From NCBI RefSeq assembly GCF_900111565.1, contig NZ_FOIK01000001.1, positions 2,325,309 through 2,389,308 on the forward strand: a DNA stretch of 64,000 nucleotides, in the 5' to 3' direction. A program made the translations under genes and the position numbers. Numbering within the stretch: position 1 is the first letter of the stretch; each line of letters begins with the position of its first letter. The notes beneath the pieces are model-generated. The model had not been told where the DNA came from. It saw only the letters and a program-made list of their open reading frames with translations, and searched no databases. This document shows positions 43,303 to 52,335 of this stretch, one piece after another. Source of the stretch: Paenibacillus sp. NFR01 (GTDB taxonomy: Bacteria; Bacillota; Bacilli; Paenibacillales; Paenibacillaceae).

Positions 43303-44208
43303 TCAGCCTTTCACGGAACCGACCAGCATCCCCTGCACGAAATATCTTTGCACGAACGGATAGATGATGAGCACCGGAAGCGTCGCCACGACGATCAGCG
43401 AATATTTCAGAAGCTCGGACAGCTGCTGCCGTTCGACCATCGCCATCGCATCCATGTTGCCGGAGCTGTTGTTCATGATAATGATGCTGCGCAGCACGAG
43501 CTGGAGCGGGAACAAATTGGCCGACTTCAAATAGATCAGGGCGTCAAAATAAGAATTCCACTGTCCGACCGCGTACATCAGGACAAGCACCGCGATGATC
43601 GGTTTGGAGAGCGGCAGCACCACGCTGCGGATAAACCTGAGGTCGCTGCAGCCGTCGATTTCGCTGGCCTCCAGCAGTTCCTCCGGAATCGAGGATTGAA
43701 AAAACGAGCGGGCAATGATCACCTGCCACACCCAGATGGCGTTCGGAATAAGCAAAGCCCAGCGGGTGTCGATGAGATGCATCTCCCTGACCACCATGTA
43801 CGTCGGAATCAGGCCGCCGCTGAAGATCATCGTGAAGGTGATGACCATCATCAGCGCATTTCGCCCGAAGAACGTCCGCCGCGACAGCGGATAAGCAATC
43901 ATGATCGTCAGCGCCACGCTGATCAGCGTACCGGCGGTCGTATAGAAGATGGAGTTCAGATACCCGGTCGTAATCTCAGGCGTCTTCAAAAGAACGCTGA
44001 AGCCTTTGAACGAAATGTCGACGGGATAGAGCCACACTTTGCCCGACGTGACCGCGGCCGGACTGCTGATGGAGCTGCTGATGATGAAGACGAGCGGGTA
44101 GACGATCGCGATGACCACCAGCGTAAGGATGATATAAATGGCGGTCAGAAAAATGCGGTCGCCCGCCGATTCTTTGATTTTTTTAGGGACTGCTGCCGTA
44201 GCTGCCAT
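43303..44208 (-). CDS. Oligosaccharide ABC transporter permease, LplC type
   Basis: 301 aa with six membrane helices and the EAA loop EELLEASEIDGCSDLRFIRS (about residue 178) that docks the ATPase. N-terminal AVTSGKVWLYPVDISFKGF is typical of CUT1/LplC permeases. It pairs with the LplB-type permease encoded 15 bp upstream. No ATPase gene is present in the operon, so a shared MsmX-type ATPase encoded elsewhere is expected. Confidence 0.88.
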   Translation of the reverse strand: MAATAAVPKKIKESAGDRIFLTAIYIILTLVVIAIVYPLVFIISSSISSPAAVTSGKVWLYPVDISFKGFSVLLKTPEITTGYLNSIFYTTAGTLISVALTIMIAYPLSRRTFFGRNALMMVITFTMIFSGGLIPTYMVVREMHLIDTRWALLIPNAIWVWQVIIARSFFQSSIPEELLEASEIDGCSDLRFIRSVVLPLSKPIIAVLVLMYAVGQWNSYFDALIYLKSANLFPLQLVLRSIIIMNNSSGNMDAMAMVERQQLSELLKYSLIVVATLPVLIIYPFVQRYFVQGMLVGSVKG

Positions 44209-44223
44209 ACAGGAACTCCTTTC

Positions 44224-45156
44224 CTACCAGATACTGTTGTTGGTGATGCGTTTGGCGACTCCGTTGACCGTAACGAGCAGGATCAGGTTGATCACGGAGT
44301 TGAACAGGCCGACGGCGGTCGCGAAGCTGTAGTTCGCGTTCAGCAGGCCGATCGAATACACGTAGGTCGCAATGATCTCGGAATTCGCGATGTTCAGCGG
44401 ATTTTGCAGCAGATACACTTTTTCAAATCCAAGCGCCATAACATTGCCTACATTCAGGATCAGGATGATGACGATGGTTGGCACGATCCCCGGAAGGTCG
44501 ACGTGGCGGATCTTCTGGAACCGCGAGGCGCCGTCCACCTTGGCCGCTTCGTACAGCGTAGGATCGATCCCGGCGAGCGCCGCCAGATAAATCACCGCGC
44601 TATACCCCGCCGTCTGCCAAATATCCGACCATACATAGATGGAACGGAACATGCCCGGTTCCCCCAGGAAGTTGATCGAGTCCATGCCGAAAAAGTTCAG
44701 CGCGATGTTGGCGAACCCGAGACGGGGAGCCAGGAACAGCATGATGATGGACACCATCACCACGGTCGAGATGAAATACGGCGCGAACGAAACGAGCTGC
44801 ACGAACCGCTTGAACCGTCCGCCGCGGATCTCGTTGATCATGAGCGCAAGCAGGATCGGAATCGGGAAGCCGGCCAGCAGCAGGTAGCCGCTGAGCTTCA
44901 GTGTGTTTTTGAGCAAGGTCCAGAACATCGGGTTCTCGAAGAACAATTGGAAGTTTTTGAAGCCGACCCACGGGCTGCCCCAGATGCCTTTAATGACGTT
45001 GTAATCCTTGAAGGCAAGCACCGCGTTCAGCATCGGATAATATTTAAAAATAAGGAAGAACAGGATTGGCGGTATGACCAGCAAATGCAGCTGCCAGTGC
45101 TTCATTATTTTTCTTCCGGTTCTTGCCAGAATCCCTTCGCCCCTTCTGTGGGGCAT
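44224..45156 (-). CDS. Oligosaccharide ABC transporter permease, LplB type
   Basis: 310 aa from the first ATG. Helix 1 (LHLLVIPPILFFLIFKYYPM), the WVGFKNFQLFF loop and the EAA motif TLYEAAKVDGASRFQKIRHV (about residue 222) are typical of LplB permeases. The start is uncertain: ATG 45156 has no ribosome-binding site, while an in-frame CTG at 45189 lies 6 nt after GGGGGG, and ATG 45105 follows a weak GGAAG. It is the first gene of the importer-enzyme operon and has the AraC-box/cre promoter upstream. Confidence 0.85.
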   Translation of the reverse strand: MPHRRGEGILARTGRKIMKHWQLHLLVIPPILFFLIFKYYPMLNAVLAFKDYNVIKGIWGSPWVGFKNFQLFFENPMFWTLLKNTLKLSGYLLLAGFPIPILLALMINEIRGGRFKRFVQLVSFAPYFISTVVMVSIIMLFLAPRLGFANIALNFFGMDSINFLGEPGMFRSIYVWSDIWQTAGYSAVIYLAALAGIDPTLYEAAKVDGASRFQKIRHVDLPGIVPTIVIILILNVGNVMALGFEKVYLLQNPLNIANSEIIATYVYSIGLLNANYSFATAVGLFNSVINLILLVTVNGVAKRITNNSIW

Positions 45157-45222
45157 TGCCGTATGGTGAGTAGTAAGTGGTTTCTCCAGAATAATCCCCC
45201 CTGATAAACTGCCGGTAATGTG

Positions 45223-45302
45223 TGATAGCGCTTTCTACACGAGCTCATCATAGTGGATGTTTCCCGCCTTTGAATAGGTACACTTGAGCGGTTTGGCGTA
45301 CA
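45223..45302 (-). promoter_or_regulatory. Regulated promoter of the importer operon (TGTAC boxes, -10, cre)
   Basis: Minus strand: TGTACG (45297-45302) and TGTACC (45277-45282) exactly 20 bp apart; TATGAT as -10 (45247-45252), 24 bp after the proximal box; cre-like site at the start point (plus strand TGATAGCGCTTTCT, 45223-45236). The proximal box falls at the -35 position. Confidence 0.7.
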
Positions 45303-45375
45303 GATCGCCCGTTTCAGAGGGGGCAAAACTCGGCGGTACAGCCATTTTTCGGCTTGTGGCCCGTCCCCGCGCAGT

Positions 45376-45416
45376 AAAAAACGGCTGCACCGTCCATTGG
45401 GGACGGTACAGCCGTG
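45376..45416 (-). terminator. Terminator of the AraC-type regulator gene
   Basis: Long stem CGGCTGCACCGTCC / GGACGGTACAGCCG (45382-45395 / 45401-45414) followed by TTTTTTAC on the minus strand. Confidence 0.85.
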
Positions 45417-45548
45417 CAGTACAGCATTTTCTATTGCAAGCGCATCTTTTCACAGTATTTAGGTCCCCCGCAAGTACCTGAATGAACTTGGGAGCCAACT
45501 CTCCGCTTTGCGGGCAATTGCTTTGTGGGGGAGTGCTTTGTGTGGATC

Positions 45549-47834
45549 TTATTCTACATGCGACTGCCGGTACGTGCTGGGCGAGATGCCCGTCAGGCGT
45601 TTGAACGCCCGGCGGAACGAATGCGAGCTGTTGTAGCCGACGCGCGCAGCGATCTCGTCGACGGTATAATTGCTCTCTTTCAGCAGCAGAGCGGCCTGAT
45701 CCATGCGCACTTTAACGAGATGGTCGGAGTAATTGACGCCGGTAACCTCCTTAAACAGCTGGGAGATGTATTTCTCCGGCCGCTCGACATGCTCGGCGAC
45801 ACGGTACAGCGTGAGCTCGGCATCGGCGTACATTTCCGCGGTATACTGATACATTTGCTTGATGATCTGAATATGCGCGTCTTTCTTTTTGCTTACGACA
45901 AAGCCGCACATTTCCTCCATAATGGCATGCAGCTCTTCCTGGATGCTTTCCAGCGGATCGGAGAAATCGATCTCGATGATTTTGCGTTTGGTGTTTTCGA
46001 ACAGCGGCGATTCCAGGAACGTCTTCTGATCCAGCAGCTTCAGGAAAGTGCCCTTCATCTCGCCGACCAACTGATGCTTCATCTCCACGGACAGCTCGCG
46101 CTGGCCAAGATTCTGGGCGATGATGACATCGACGATCCGCATGGCCTCCTCCAGCTCTCCGGCACGGACCGTACTGATCAGACGCTGCTCCGTATCGAGC
46201 GGATAATAATAGGTCGTGTTCTCGATTTGGGCCTCGCGGTTCCACATCATCCCTTTTTGGTTGACGTAAACGGCATACTCCAGCGCCTGCTTCGCCTGCT
46301 CGAAGGAGCGGCTGACCTCGGTAACCGTGGTAAAAGGATCGCCGAACCCGGCTTGGATCGTCATCTTGTACTCCTCGAACAAATAGGCGGTCAGGCGCTC
46401 CATCGCCTCTTCCACCCGCTGCTCCTCTACCGGGCCTTCGGCGGCATCGGCAAGGAACAAGGCGACCACCTTATCCGAACCGATATCCGTCGTGAGAATC
46501 GCTTCTCCCCGCTCCGCGAGCGCTTGCTTGAGCAGCAGCCTTGACGCGTTCAGCTCGTTCAGAATCTCGACGCTGTCCATGCCCGCATACCCGCTGATCT
46601 GGATGACGCCCGTATACCCGGTGCCCGGTCCGAGCTGAATGTCCGCCTGCTCGGCCGCATAGAGAATTTCATCCCGCGATTCGAATTCCCCGGCAATCAG
46701 CCGTTTTAGGAAGGCGTCGCGAATCAGCGGCAGCTGGCGGTCCAGCTCGCTCTCCAGCTGTTTGTTCTTCGTAATCATATTGGCGATATTGCCGCTCAGG
46801 AAGTCGAAGCTGTCCCGCTCCGGCGTCTCCTCTTTACCGAACTGCTCCCGCATGACGCCGACCAGCCGGTTGATCGGGGCGCTGTTCCGGTAGGCCAGCA
46901 CAAGCCCGACCAAAAGTCCGAGCAGCAGGGTTCCCCCCGTGATTGCCCATGACTTGAACTTGATCCGGTTGGCGTTCTCCAGGAGCACGCTGCGCGGAAT
47001 GCCCGCCTGGTAGACCCAGCCGTTTTTCGTTGAACGGGTCGTGATGACGAGATCATCCTTGTAAAATTGGCTGACTTTGTTCTCATCGAACGCCGGATCG
47101 GTCGCCAGCTTACCGATGTACGGGGCGTCCTCTCCCTGCTGAACGATCGTATTTCCGTTCTCGTCGCTGATGTGCACCCAGCCGCCGTAACGCTCGGTCA
47201 GGCCCGTCAGCATGCTGGCAATCACTTTTTCATCAATGTTGACGATGACGACGGCAGGCGAGGAATCCTCGAAGCTGTCCAGCGGCAGCGATTGCATATA
47301 CGTAATGACCGAAGTCTGGATATTCCGCTCCACAAAGGGGCTCAGCGGACGGATTTCGCTGCGGTGGGTTTTCTCCAGGAATTCCTTGCGCCACTGTGCC
47401 AGAGACAGATCGTTGTAATGAAACACCTCGTAGAAGTGCTCGGGCCGGTAGGTGGAGCCGGAAGTCAGGATCAGATTGTAATTGGCCAGATAGATATAAT
47501 AGTCCTGCAAAAAATCGTTCGTTTGCCCGGAGGTCAACACATTCTGCATTGTATTCCAGATTCCGTACACATTGGTGTTGTTGTCCCGCTCGTTCATCAG
47601 CACGCTGAGCTGTTTATTGATCGCCAGCTGCCGGGTAAAGCCTTCGACCTCGGCCATCCGCCGCTCCAGAATATCCTGGCTTTTCTGCAGCTGGGTTACG
47701 CTGTTCTCGATGGACAGCGACTGCGTGACTGTAATGGACGTGCGGTAGGACATATATCCGCCGATGCTCGGGATGATCAGAATGATCACATAGGAGATTA
47801 AAAACCTGCGGAAGACGTTGGAGTATTTGAGCAT
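45549..47834 (-). CDS. Membrane-bound AraC-family regulator with extracytoplasmic sensor
   Basis: 761 aa. Two membrane helices (residues ~10-30 and ~297-317, ITGGTLLLGLLVGLVLAYRN) bracket a Cache-like extracytoplasmic domain; a HAMP-like/linker and a middle domain of 300 residues follow, ending in an AraC helix-turn-helix pair (EKYISQLFKEVTGVNYSDHL, then TVDEIAARVGYNSSHSFRRA). This one-component architecture is frequent beside Paenibacillus sugar importers. It probably senses an external oligosaccharide or the binding protein and activates the three TGTAC-box promoters of the locus. Upstream is a palindromic cre-like site at 47853. Confidence 0.87.
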   Translation of the reverse strand: MLKYSNVFRRFLISYVIILIIPSIGGYMSYRTSITVTQSLSIENSVTQLQKSQDILERRMAEVEGFTRQLAINKQLSVLMNERDNNTNVYGIWNTMQNVLTSGQTNDFLQDYYIYLANYNLILTSGSTYRPEHFYEVFHYNDLSLAQWRKEFLEKTHRSEIRPLSPFVERNIQTSVITYMQSLPLDSFEDSSPAVVIVNIDEKVIASMLTGLTERYGGWVHISDENGNTIVQQGEDAPYIGKLATDPAFDENKVSQFYKDDLVITTRSTKNGWVYQAGIPRSVLLENANRIKFKSWAITGGTLLLGLLVGLVLAYRNSAPINRLVGVMREQFGKEETPERDSFDFLSGNIANMITKNKQLESELDRQLPLIRDAFLKRLIAGEFESRDEILYAAEQADIQLGPGTGYTGVIQISGYAGMDSVEILNELNASRLLLKQALAERGEAILTTDIGSDKVVALFLADAAEGPVEEQRVEEAMERLTAYLFEEYKMTIQAGFGDPFTTVTEVSRSFEQAKQALEYAVYVNQKGMMWNREAQIENTTYYYPLDTEQRLISTVRAGELEEAMRIVDVIIAQNLGQRELSVEMKHQLVGEMKGTFLKLLDQKTFLESPLFENTKRKIIEIDFSDPLESIQEELHAIMEEMCGFVVSKKKDAHIQIIKQMYQYTAEMYADAELTLYRVAEHVERPEKYISQLFKEVTGVNYSDHLVKVRMDQAALLLKESNYTVDEIAARVGYNSSHSFRRAFKRLTGISPSTYRQSHVE

Positions 47835-47852
47835 TCAATGACCTCCCCCTTT

Positions 47853-47866
47853 TGGTAGCGCTATCA
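47853..47866. promoter_or_regulatory. cre-like palindrome upstream of the AraC-type regulator
   Basis: TGGTAGCGCTATCA, 12/14 of the CcpA consensus with the central GCGC dyad, 18 bp before the start codon. TATGAT overlaps it on the minus strand and could be the -10. Confidence 0.45.
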
Positions 47867-48061
47867 TATTTGTATATTTCTTTCGGAGCGGATCATGCCG
47901 GAATTTAATAAAAAGCAGCGATTGGAGCGAAAGGTTCACTGCCTTTTATTAGAAATTCCGGGCAGCCTCTGTATGGGTCTCTACCCGTTTTTAAAGTGTA
48001 ATACAAACGGGCGCCGCTGTCTGCCCCGAATTCCCGGAACACCTTTCTGCCGGTACAAGTG

Positions 48062-48080
48062 AAAAAGCACCTACCGGTGC
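48062..48080 (-). terminator. Terminator of the GH27 gene
   Basis: GCACC (48067-48071) / GGTGC (48076-48080) with TTTTTC on the minus-strand 3' side. The 22-bp palindrome at 48114-48135 just upstream can form an additional hairpin. Confidence 0.65.
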
Positions 48081-48186
48081 CGTGCAGCAGTCCACCCTGA
48101 AAAATGGCGCCAAGGGACCCGGAATTCCGGGTCCCCGGCAGCCTTTGTCTGCGGAACCGTCTAGGATGTCGCTATGCGCCGGGCCT

Positions 48187-51100
48187 TTAGGGAGCCGTCG
48201 CCGCCTGGATTTCGGCATACGCCCAATGCGTTGCCGGTACGTCGCTGAATACAGCCGCGGCTCCGCCGGCCTTGGCAATGCCCAGCACGCGGTTCATCGC
48301 TACCACCGTTTCGGCGCGGGTGAGCGGCTGGTCCGGCCGGAAGGTTCCGTCCGGGTACCCCTTCAAAATGCCCGCCGCCTGGGCTTTCAGGATGGCCGCC
48401 TTTGCCCAGCTTCCGGTAATGTCGGTGAAGCCTTGGCCCTGGCCGGAGGCTTCAGGCAGCAGCGAAACGATCAGCGAAGCCAGCTCCGCCCGGGTCAGCG
48501 GCCGGTCCGGCTGGAAGGAGCCGTCCGGATACCCTTGCATCAGCCCCAGTTTGGTTACTTTGGCAATCGCTTCCGCCGCCCAGGAACCGGAGCTCACGTC
48601 GCCGAACGAGGTTTCATTGCCGCCTTCTTTGCCTGCAAAGGCGTTCGCTAGAATCGAAGCGATCTCGGCGCGCGTAATGTTCCGGTCCGGCTTGAACTGG
48701 CCGTCCGCGTAGCCTTTCAGGTAGGGCGATGCAGCCGGCGTTACGCTTGGCGGGTTGCCGCCTGGCGCCAGTGTGGCCGTCGGCGTCGGCGTGGCCGATG
48801 GTGCCGGCGTGGCGGCCGGGCCGCCCGGGTTCGATGTGCCCGGATCCGGGGTACCCGGCGAACTGCCGCTTGCACCTACCGTATATTTCAATTGGTCGAT
48901 CAGCAGCAGTTCGCCCGATTTTTTCGCCACCTTAATCGTGTGCAGGCCATCCGCAAGCCCGGAAATGCTGTAGAGGTTCTGCAGGATTTGCCGGCCGGCG
49001 TGATTCGCGTCAACCGTCGCTTTCAGCGTGCCGTCGATATAAACCTCCATCTCGCCGAGCGCCGGGCCCTTTGGTCCGATGAGCTGAACCCCGGTACCCT
49101 TGAAGGTGTACTGGACAAAATCGCCGTTGTCGGCCGTCCACTGCACATCGTTCTGATAGTCCCCGCCGAAAAGGAACGACAGCTTCAGCGTTCCCGTCGG
49201 CTGGCCCGCAAGATAGGTTTTACTCAACGTTACTTTGTTCCCCGAGAGCGTGTAATCGGTGCCCGCGAGGAGCGGAGTGCCGCCGCTGGAGATGCCTTTG
49301 AACATGCCCGGCTCCTGGAGCAGAAGCACTTCCACATCTTCTTGCAAGGAGGCGTTTTTATCAAAGCTTGCGGCAACCGGGTTGATCAGGTCCGGCACCT
49401 CGACCTTCAGCATATCGAGCAGCATGTAAGTGCCGTTCTTCTTTACCGCTTTCAAGGTGTGCAGTCCTTCCGGCAGACCGGATACGCTGAATACGTTCTG
49501 CTGCACTTTCCGGGAGCTGCTGTAGGTATTGACCGTCTGTTCAAAATGTCCGTCGACGTAGATATCGACATCGCCCATCGAGTTATCCAGCTCCGTATAC
49601 ATCTGAATCCCCGTGCCGCGGAACGTATACTCGAAGAAGTCACCGTTCTGTTCCGTAAAATGCACGTCATCCATGTAATCGCCGAATGTTCTGCCGCTGT
49701 TGCGCGACCAGGAGCCGGTGTATTTGATCGACGAATCGTCATTGTTGAGCACGATGTACCGCACCGTGTTCGTGTTGGTGATCTGCAGCGTCAGTATCTG
49801 CGGGTCACCGGCGCTGAACACGAAGGTCAAAGCGGTCTGGCCGACGGGCTGTGCGGCAAGATACGCCTTTTTCAAGATAACGGTACCGTCTTCAAACGTA
49901 TAATCATCGCCTTCGCTTAATGGCGAGCCGTTATGCTCGATGGCCGTCAGCGTATTTCCGTTCAAGTCCACGGCAATGGCAATGTCCTGCTGCAGCGAAG
50001 CCGCTTTGTCGAAGCTGCCAGCCCCTGGCGTGATCGAACTGCTCGCCGTCGCGCTCGTCTTGATCTCGATCGGCCAGAGCTCGCCGCCGCCCCCTTCGAA
50101 ATCAAAGACCAGCGTCGTTTCGCCGAAAGGCTGCTTCAAGAGGTAATTTTTCAGAACCTTAACGTTGCTGCCGCTTAATTCATAATCGGTGCCTTGGACC
50201 AGCGGCGTATCGCCATTGCGAAGGCCAAGGAAGGAACCGCCGCCGAGGACCAGCTCCGCCTGCAAATCGGCCTGCCGGCTGATTTCTTTGTCAAAGCTGC
50301 TGCCGGCCGGCACGATCAGCTTATCCGCCGTGACCTTAAGCGCGTCGAGCAGCATGTAGGAGCCTGACGCCTTGACGGCCTTCAGGGTATGCTCGCCGTC
50401 CGGCAGGCCGGAGACGCTGAACACCGCCTGCTGCACTTCGCGTTCGCCGGAAGTATGGGTATTGACCGTTACCGGCGTGACCGCGTCATCCAGATAGACT
50501 TCAATATCGCCCTGCGAGGAATCCTTTTCCGTCAGCAGGTCGATTCCCGTCCCATTAAAGGTGTATTTAAAATAATCGCCGTCCTGCTCGGCATAATGAA
50601 CATCGTTTTTGTAATCGCCGGTCGGGCGGCCTGACTGCGAATTCCAGCTTGAACCGTAATATTGAATCCGGCTGTCGGTGTCATTGACGTAGACCGAACG
50701 GGTAACCGTCGTTCCTCCGTTGCCGTTCCCGGGTTGTTCCGGCTCCGTTGGAACCTGTGCTGAGGTATCGGTGATGGTTACGCCAAGGTCCTGTTTCGCT
50801 TCCGTCTGCTCTTTGCCGCCGCCTCGCGACCAAGCGCCGGTATAACGCATGCCGGTGTCGTCGTTATTGACGGCGGAAACGCCGCCTTTGGCCGTTACCT
50901 TTAGCATGCGCGAGGCATGCGGCTCCAGAATCCCGCCGCTGAAGCTATCATTAAACGTGCCGAGTTCCGTGTGGCTCCACAAGTCACGGACAGACGCCGG
51001 ACCGTCAAGCCCGATGTCGCTCCAGTTCACCTTCGCTTCCGCGCTGCGGCTGCCCAGGTTAAACAACGCTACATTGTAAGTACCGTCGCCGTTGTTGGCA

Positions 51101-52230
51101 TACCATACCTGCTGCTGCGTTTCGGTTGATACCGGATGCGCGGGGCGTCCAGCCTGGTTCACTGCAATGACTTCGTCATTGGTGAGCAGTTTCAGCCCGT
51201 AATCGTCCAGCCGCGTCAGGTCGTTGCCGACATACAGCTGGGCGGCGGAAATCGCCCACAACGTCATTGCGGTCTGCCGCTCGTCTTTGGTCAGACCATC
51301 CATGGCGCCGTTCCCGACGTTCAGGGAATCGAAGTCGTTCCAGCCGCCGGGACCGGCATCCCGCCACCACAGCGCGGCGTCCGGGAACAACCGGGCGATG
51401 TTGGCCCACTGGGTCAACCCGACCTCCGGATTATAGGCTTCCACATCCCACTGGATCCGCCAGCCGTTCGCGTATTGCTTCCAGTAGTCGACGTAGTTGT
51501 GGTCGAGTGCCCAAGACAGCTCGAACCAGATGCCGTGTCTGGCCAGTGCCTTCGACCAGGCGGCGACATCGCCCCGGGCGTCGATCGAGGTGTTGTTGTA
51601 GCCGGAGCCCGGCGTAACGCTGTCGAATTTAACAAAGTCGACGCCCCAAGAAGCAATCAGGTCGGCGATGGAATCGACGTACTCCTGCGCGCCGGGTTTT
51701 GAAAAGTCGATTTTGTAGCCGATATCCCAATAGTCAGCCTTCTGCAAAGGCAGATAAGCGATGTCCTGCATATGGTACTTCGTACCGTAAATCGGCAGAT
51801 TCTTCGCATAGGCTTCCTTGGACATGCCCGGAATCAGATAGATCCCGACTTTCTGGCCGTTATTATGAATGTAATCGATAAGATTCTCGAACCCGTTCGG
51901 ATATAGCGTCGTGCTTGGAATCGGCCGGGCATACTCGTCCATGCTGCCGTTCCAGCCCGCATCGATATTGATGTATTCATAGCCGTGCGACTGCAGCTTT
52001 TCGTGCATGGCATCGGACATCGCCTTGAGCTTCTGCTCGGAAATCCAGTTGCCCTGCGGCCCGTCATATACCTGCATGCTGTAACTGCTCCAGCCCATAT
52101 AAGGCTTCTGGGCCAGCGCTTTATCCGCCGCTTCCGCTACATGGCGGCCGGTTCCCGCAAACCCGAATTGCGCAACTACGGTAATGAAAATCAACAGCGT
52201 GTAACCCAGCTTTCTCCTCGTCCGCTTCAA
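48187..52230 (-). CDS. Surface-anchored GH27 alpha-galactosidase-like enzyme with X2 and SLH domains
   Basis: 1347 aa. Signal peptide (1-35); GH27-type (beta/alpha)8 barrel from PYMGWSSY (43) with candidate nucleophile Asp203 (FVKFDSVTPG) and acid/base Asp262 (RIQWDVEAY), and a beta-sandwich to ~450. Then a mosaic: a ~20-residue fragment of an unnamed module (454-472), full copies of that module at ~512-634 and ~824-945, a truncated copy at ~1022-1117, and X2-like Ig domains at ~640-725, ~735-818 and ~950-1022. A Pro/Thr linker (~1122-1169) leads to SLH repeats (1170-1347), which bind the secondary cell-wall polymer. It should trim alpha-galactosyl or related sugars at the cell surface, feeding the adjacent importer. 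Confidence 0.85.
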   Translation of the reverse strand: MKRTRRKLGYTLLIFITVVAQFGFAGTGRHVAEAADKALAQKPYMGWSSYSMQVYDGPQGNWISEQKLKAMSDAMHEKLQSHGYEYINIDAGWNGSMDEYARPIPSTTLYPNGFENLIDYIHNNGQKVGIYLIPGMSKEAYAKNLPIYGTKYHMQDIAYLPLQKADYWDIGYKIDFSKPGAQEYVDSIADLIASWGVDFVKFDSVTPGSGYNNTSIDARGDVAAWSKALARHGIWFELSWALDHNYVDYWKQYANGWRIQWDVEAYNPEVGLTQWANIARLFPDAALWWRDAGPGGWNDFDSLNVGNGAMDGLTKDERQTAMTLWAISAAQLYVGNDLTRLDDYGLKLLTNDEVIAVNQAGRPAHPVSTETQQQVWYANNGDGTYNVALFNLGSRSAEAKVNWSDIGLDGPASVRDLWSHTELGTFNDSFSGGILEPHASRMLKVTAKGGVSAVNNDDTGMRYTGAWSRGGGKEQTEAKQDLGVTITDTSAQVPTEPEQPGNGNGGTTVTRSVYVNDTDSRIQYYGSSWNSQSGRPTGDYKNDVHYAEQDGDYFKYTFNGTGIDLLTEKDSSQGDIEVYLDDAVTPVTVNTHTSGEREVQQAVFSVSGLPDGEHTLKAVKASGSYMLLDALKVTADKLIVPAGSSFDKEISRQADLQAELVLGGGSFLGLRNGDTPLVQGTDYELSGSNVKVLKNYLLKQPFGETTLVFDFEGGGGELWPIEIKTSATASSSITPGAGSFDKAASLQQDIAIAVDLNGNTLTAIEHNGSPLSEGDDYTFEDGTVILKKAYLAAQPVGQTALTFVFSAGDPQILTLQITNTNTVRYIVLNNDDSSIKYTGSWSRNSGRTFGDYMDDVHFTEQNGDFFEYTFRGTGIQMYTELDNSMGDVDIYVDGHFEQTVNTYSSSRKVQQNVFSVSGLPEGLHTLKAVKKNGTYMLLDMLKVEVPDLINPVAASFDKNASLQEDVEVLLLQEPGMFKGISSGGTPLLAGTDYTLSGNKVTLSKTYLAGQPTGTLKLSFLFGGDYQNDVQWTADNGDFVQYTFKGTGVQLIGPKGPALGEMEVYIDGTLKATVDANHAGRQILQNLYSISGLADGLHTIKVAKKSGELLLIDQLKYTVGASGSSPGTPDPGTSNPGGPAATPAPSATPTPTATLAPGGNPPSVTPAASPYLKGYADGQFKPDRNITRAEIASILANAFAGKEGGNETSFGDVSSGSWAAEAIAKVTKLGLMQGYPDGSFQPDRPLTRAELASLIVSLLPEASGQGQGFTDITGSWAKAAILKAQAAGILKGYPDGTFRPDQPLTRAETVVAMNRVLGIAKAGGAAAVFSDVPATHWAYAEIQAATAP

Positions 52231-52335
52231 ATACTCCCGCCCCCTGGTTATTGGTTTTGAGGTCGTACTCTTACGTTTGGCCTATCCGCTTCATTTCCCG
52301 GGAAACGTTTACAAATCAAAGGCCGACTAACGGTG

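Larger units (their letters stand above)
45157..45548. other. Intergenic control region between the AraC regulator and the importer operon
   Basis: Contains the regulator's terminator, then the distal and proximal activator boxes, -10, cre site and the long leader of the importer operon. The part 45417-45548 shows nothing further. Confidence 0.7.
47835..48186. other. Intergenic region between the GH27 and regulator genes
   Basis: Carries the cre-like palindrome at 47853, a terminator at 48062-48080 and a 22-bp perfect palindrome at 48114-48135. Segments near 47955 and 48121 share the word AATTCCGGG. No ORF. Confidence 0.65.

Noticed and set aside
43348..45204. 618-codon plus-strand frame
   Set aside because: Antisense across both permease genes; extreme Asp/His/Arg composition.
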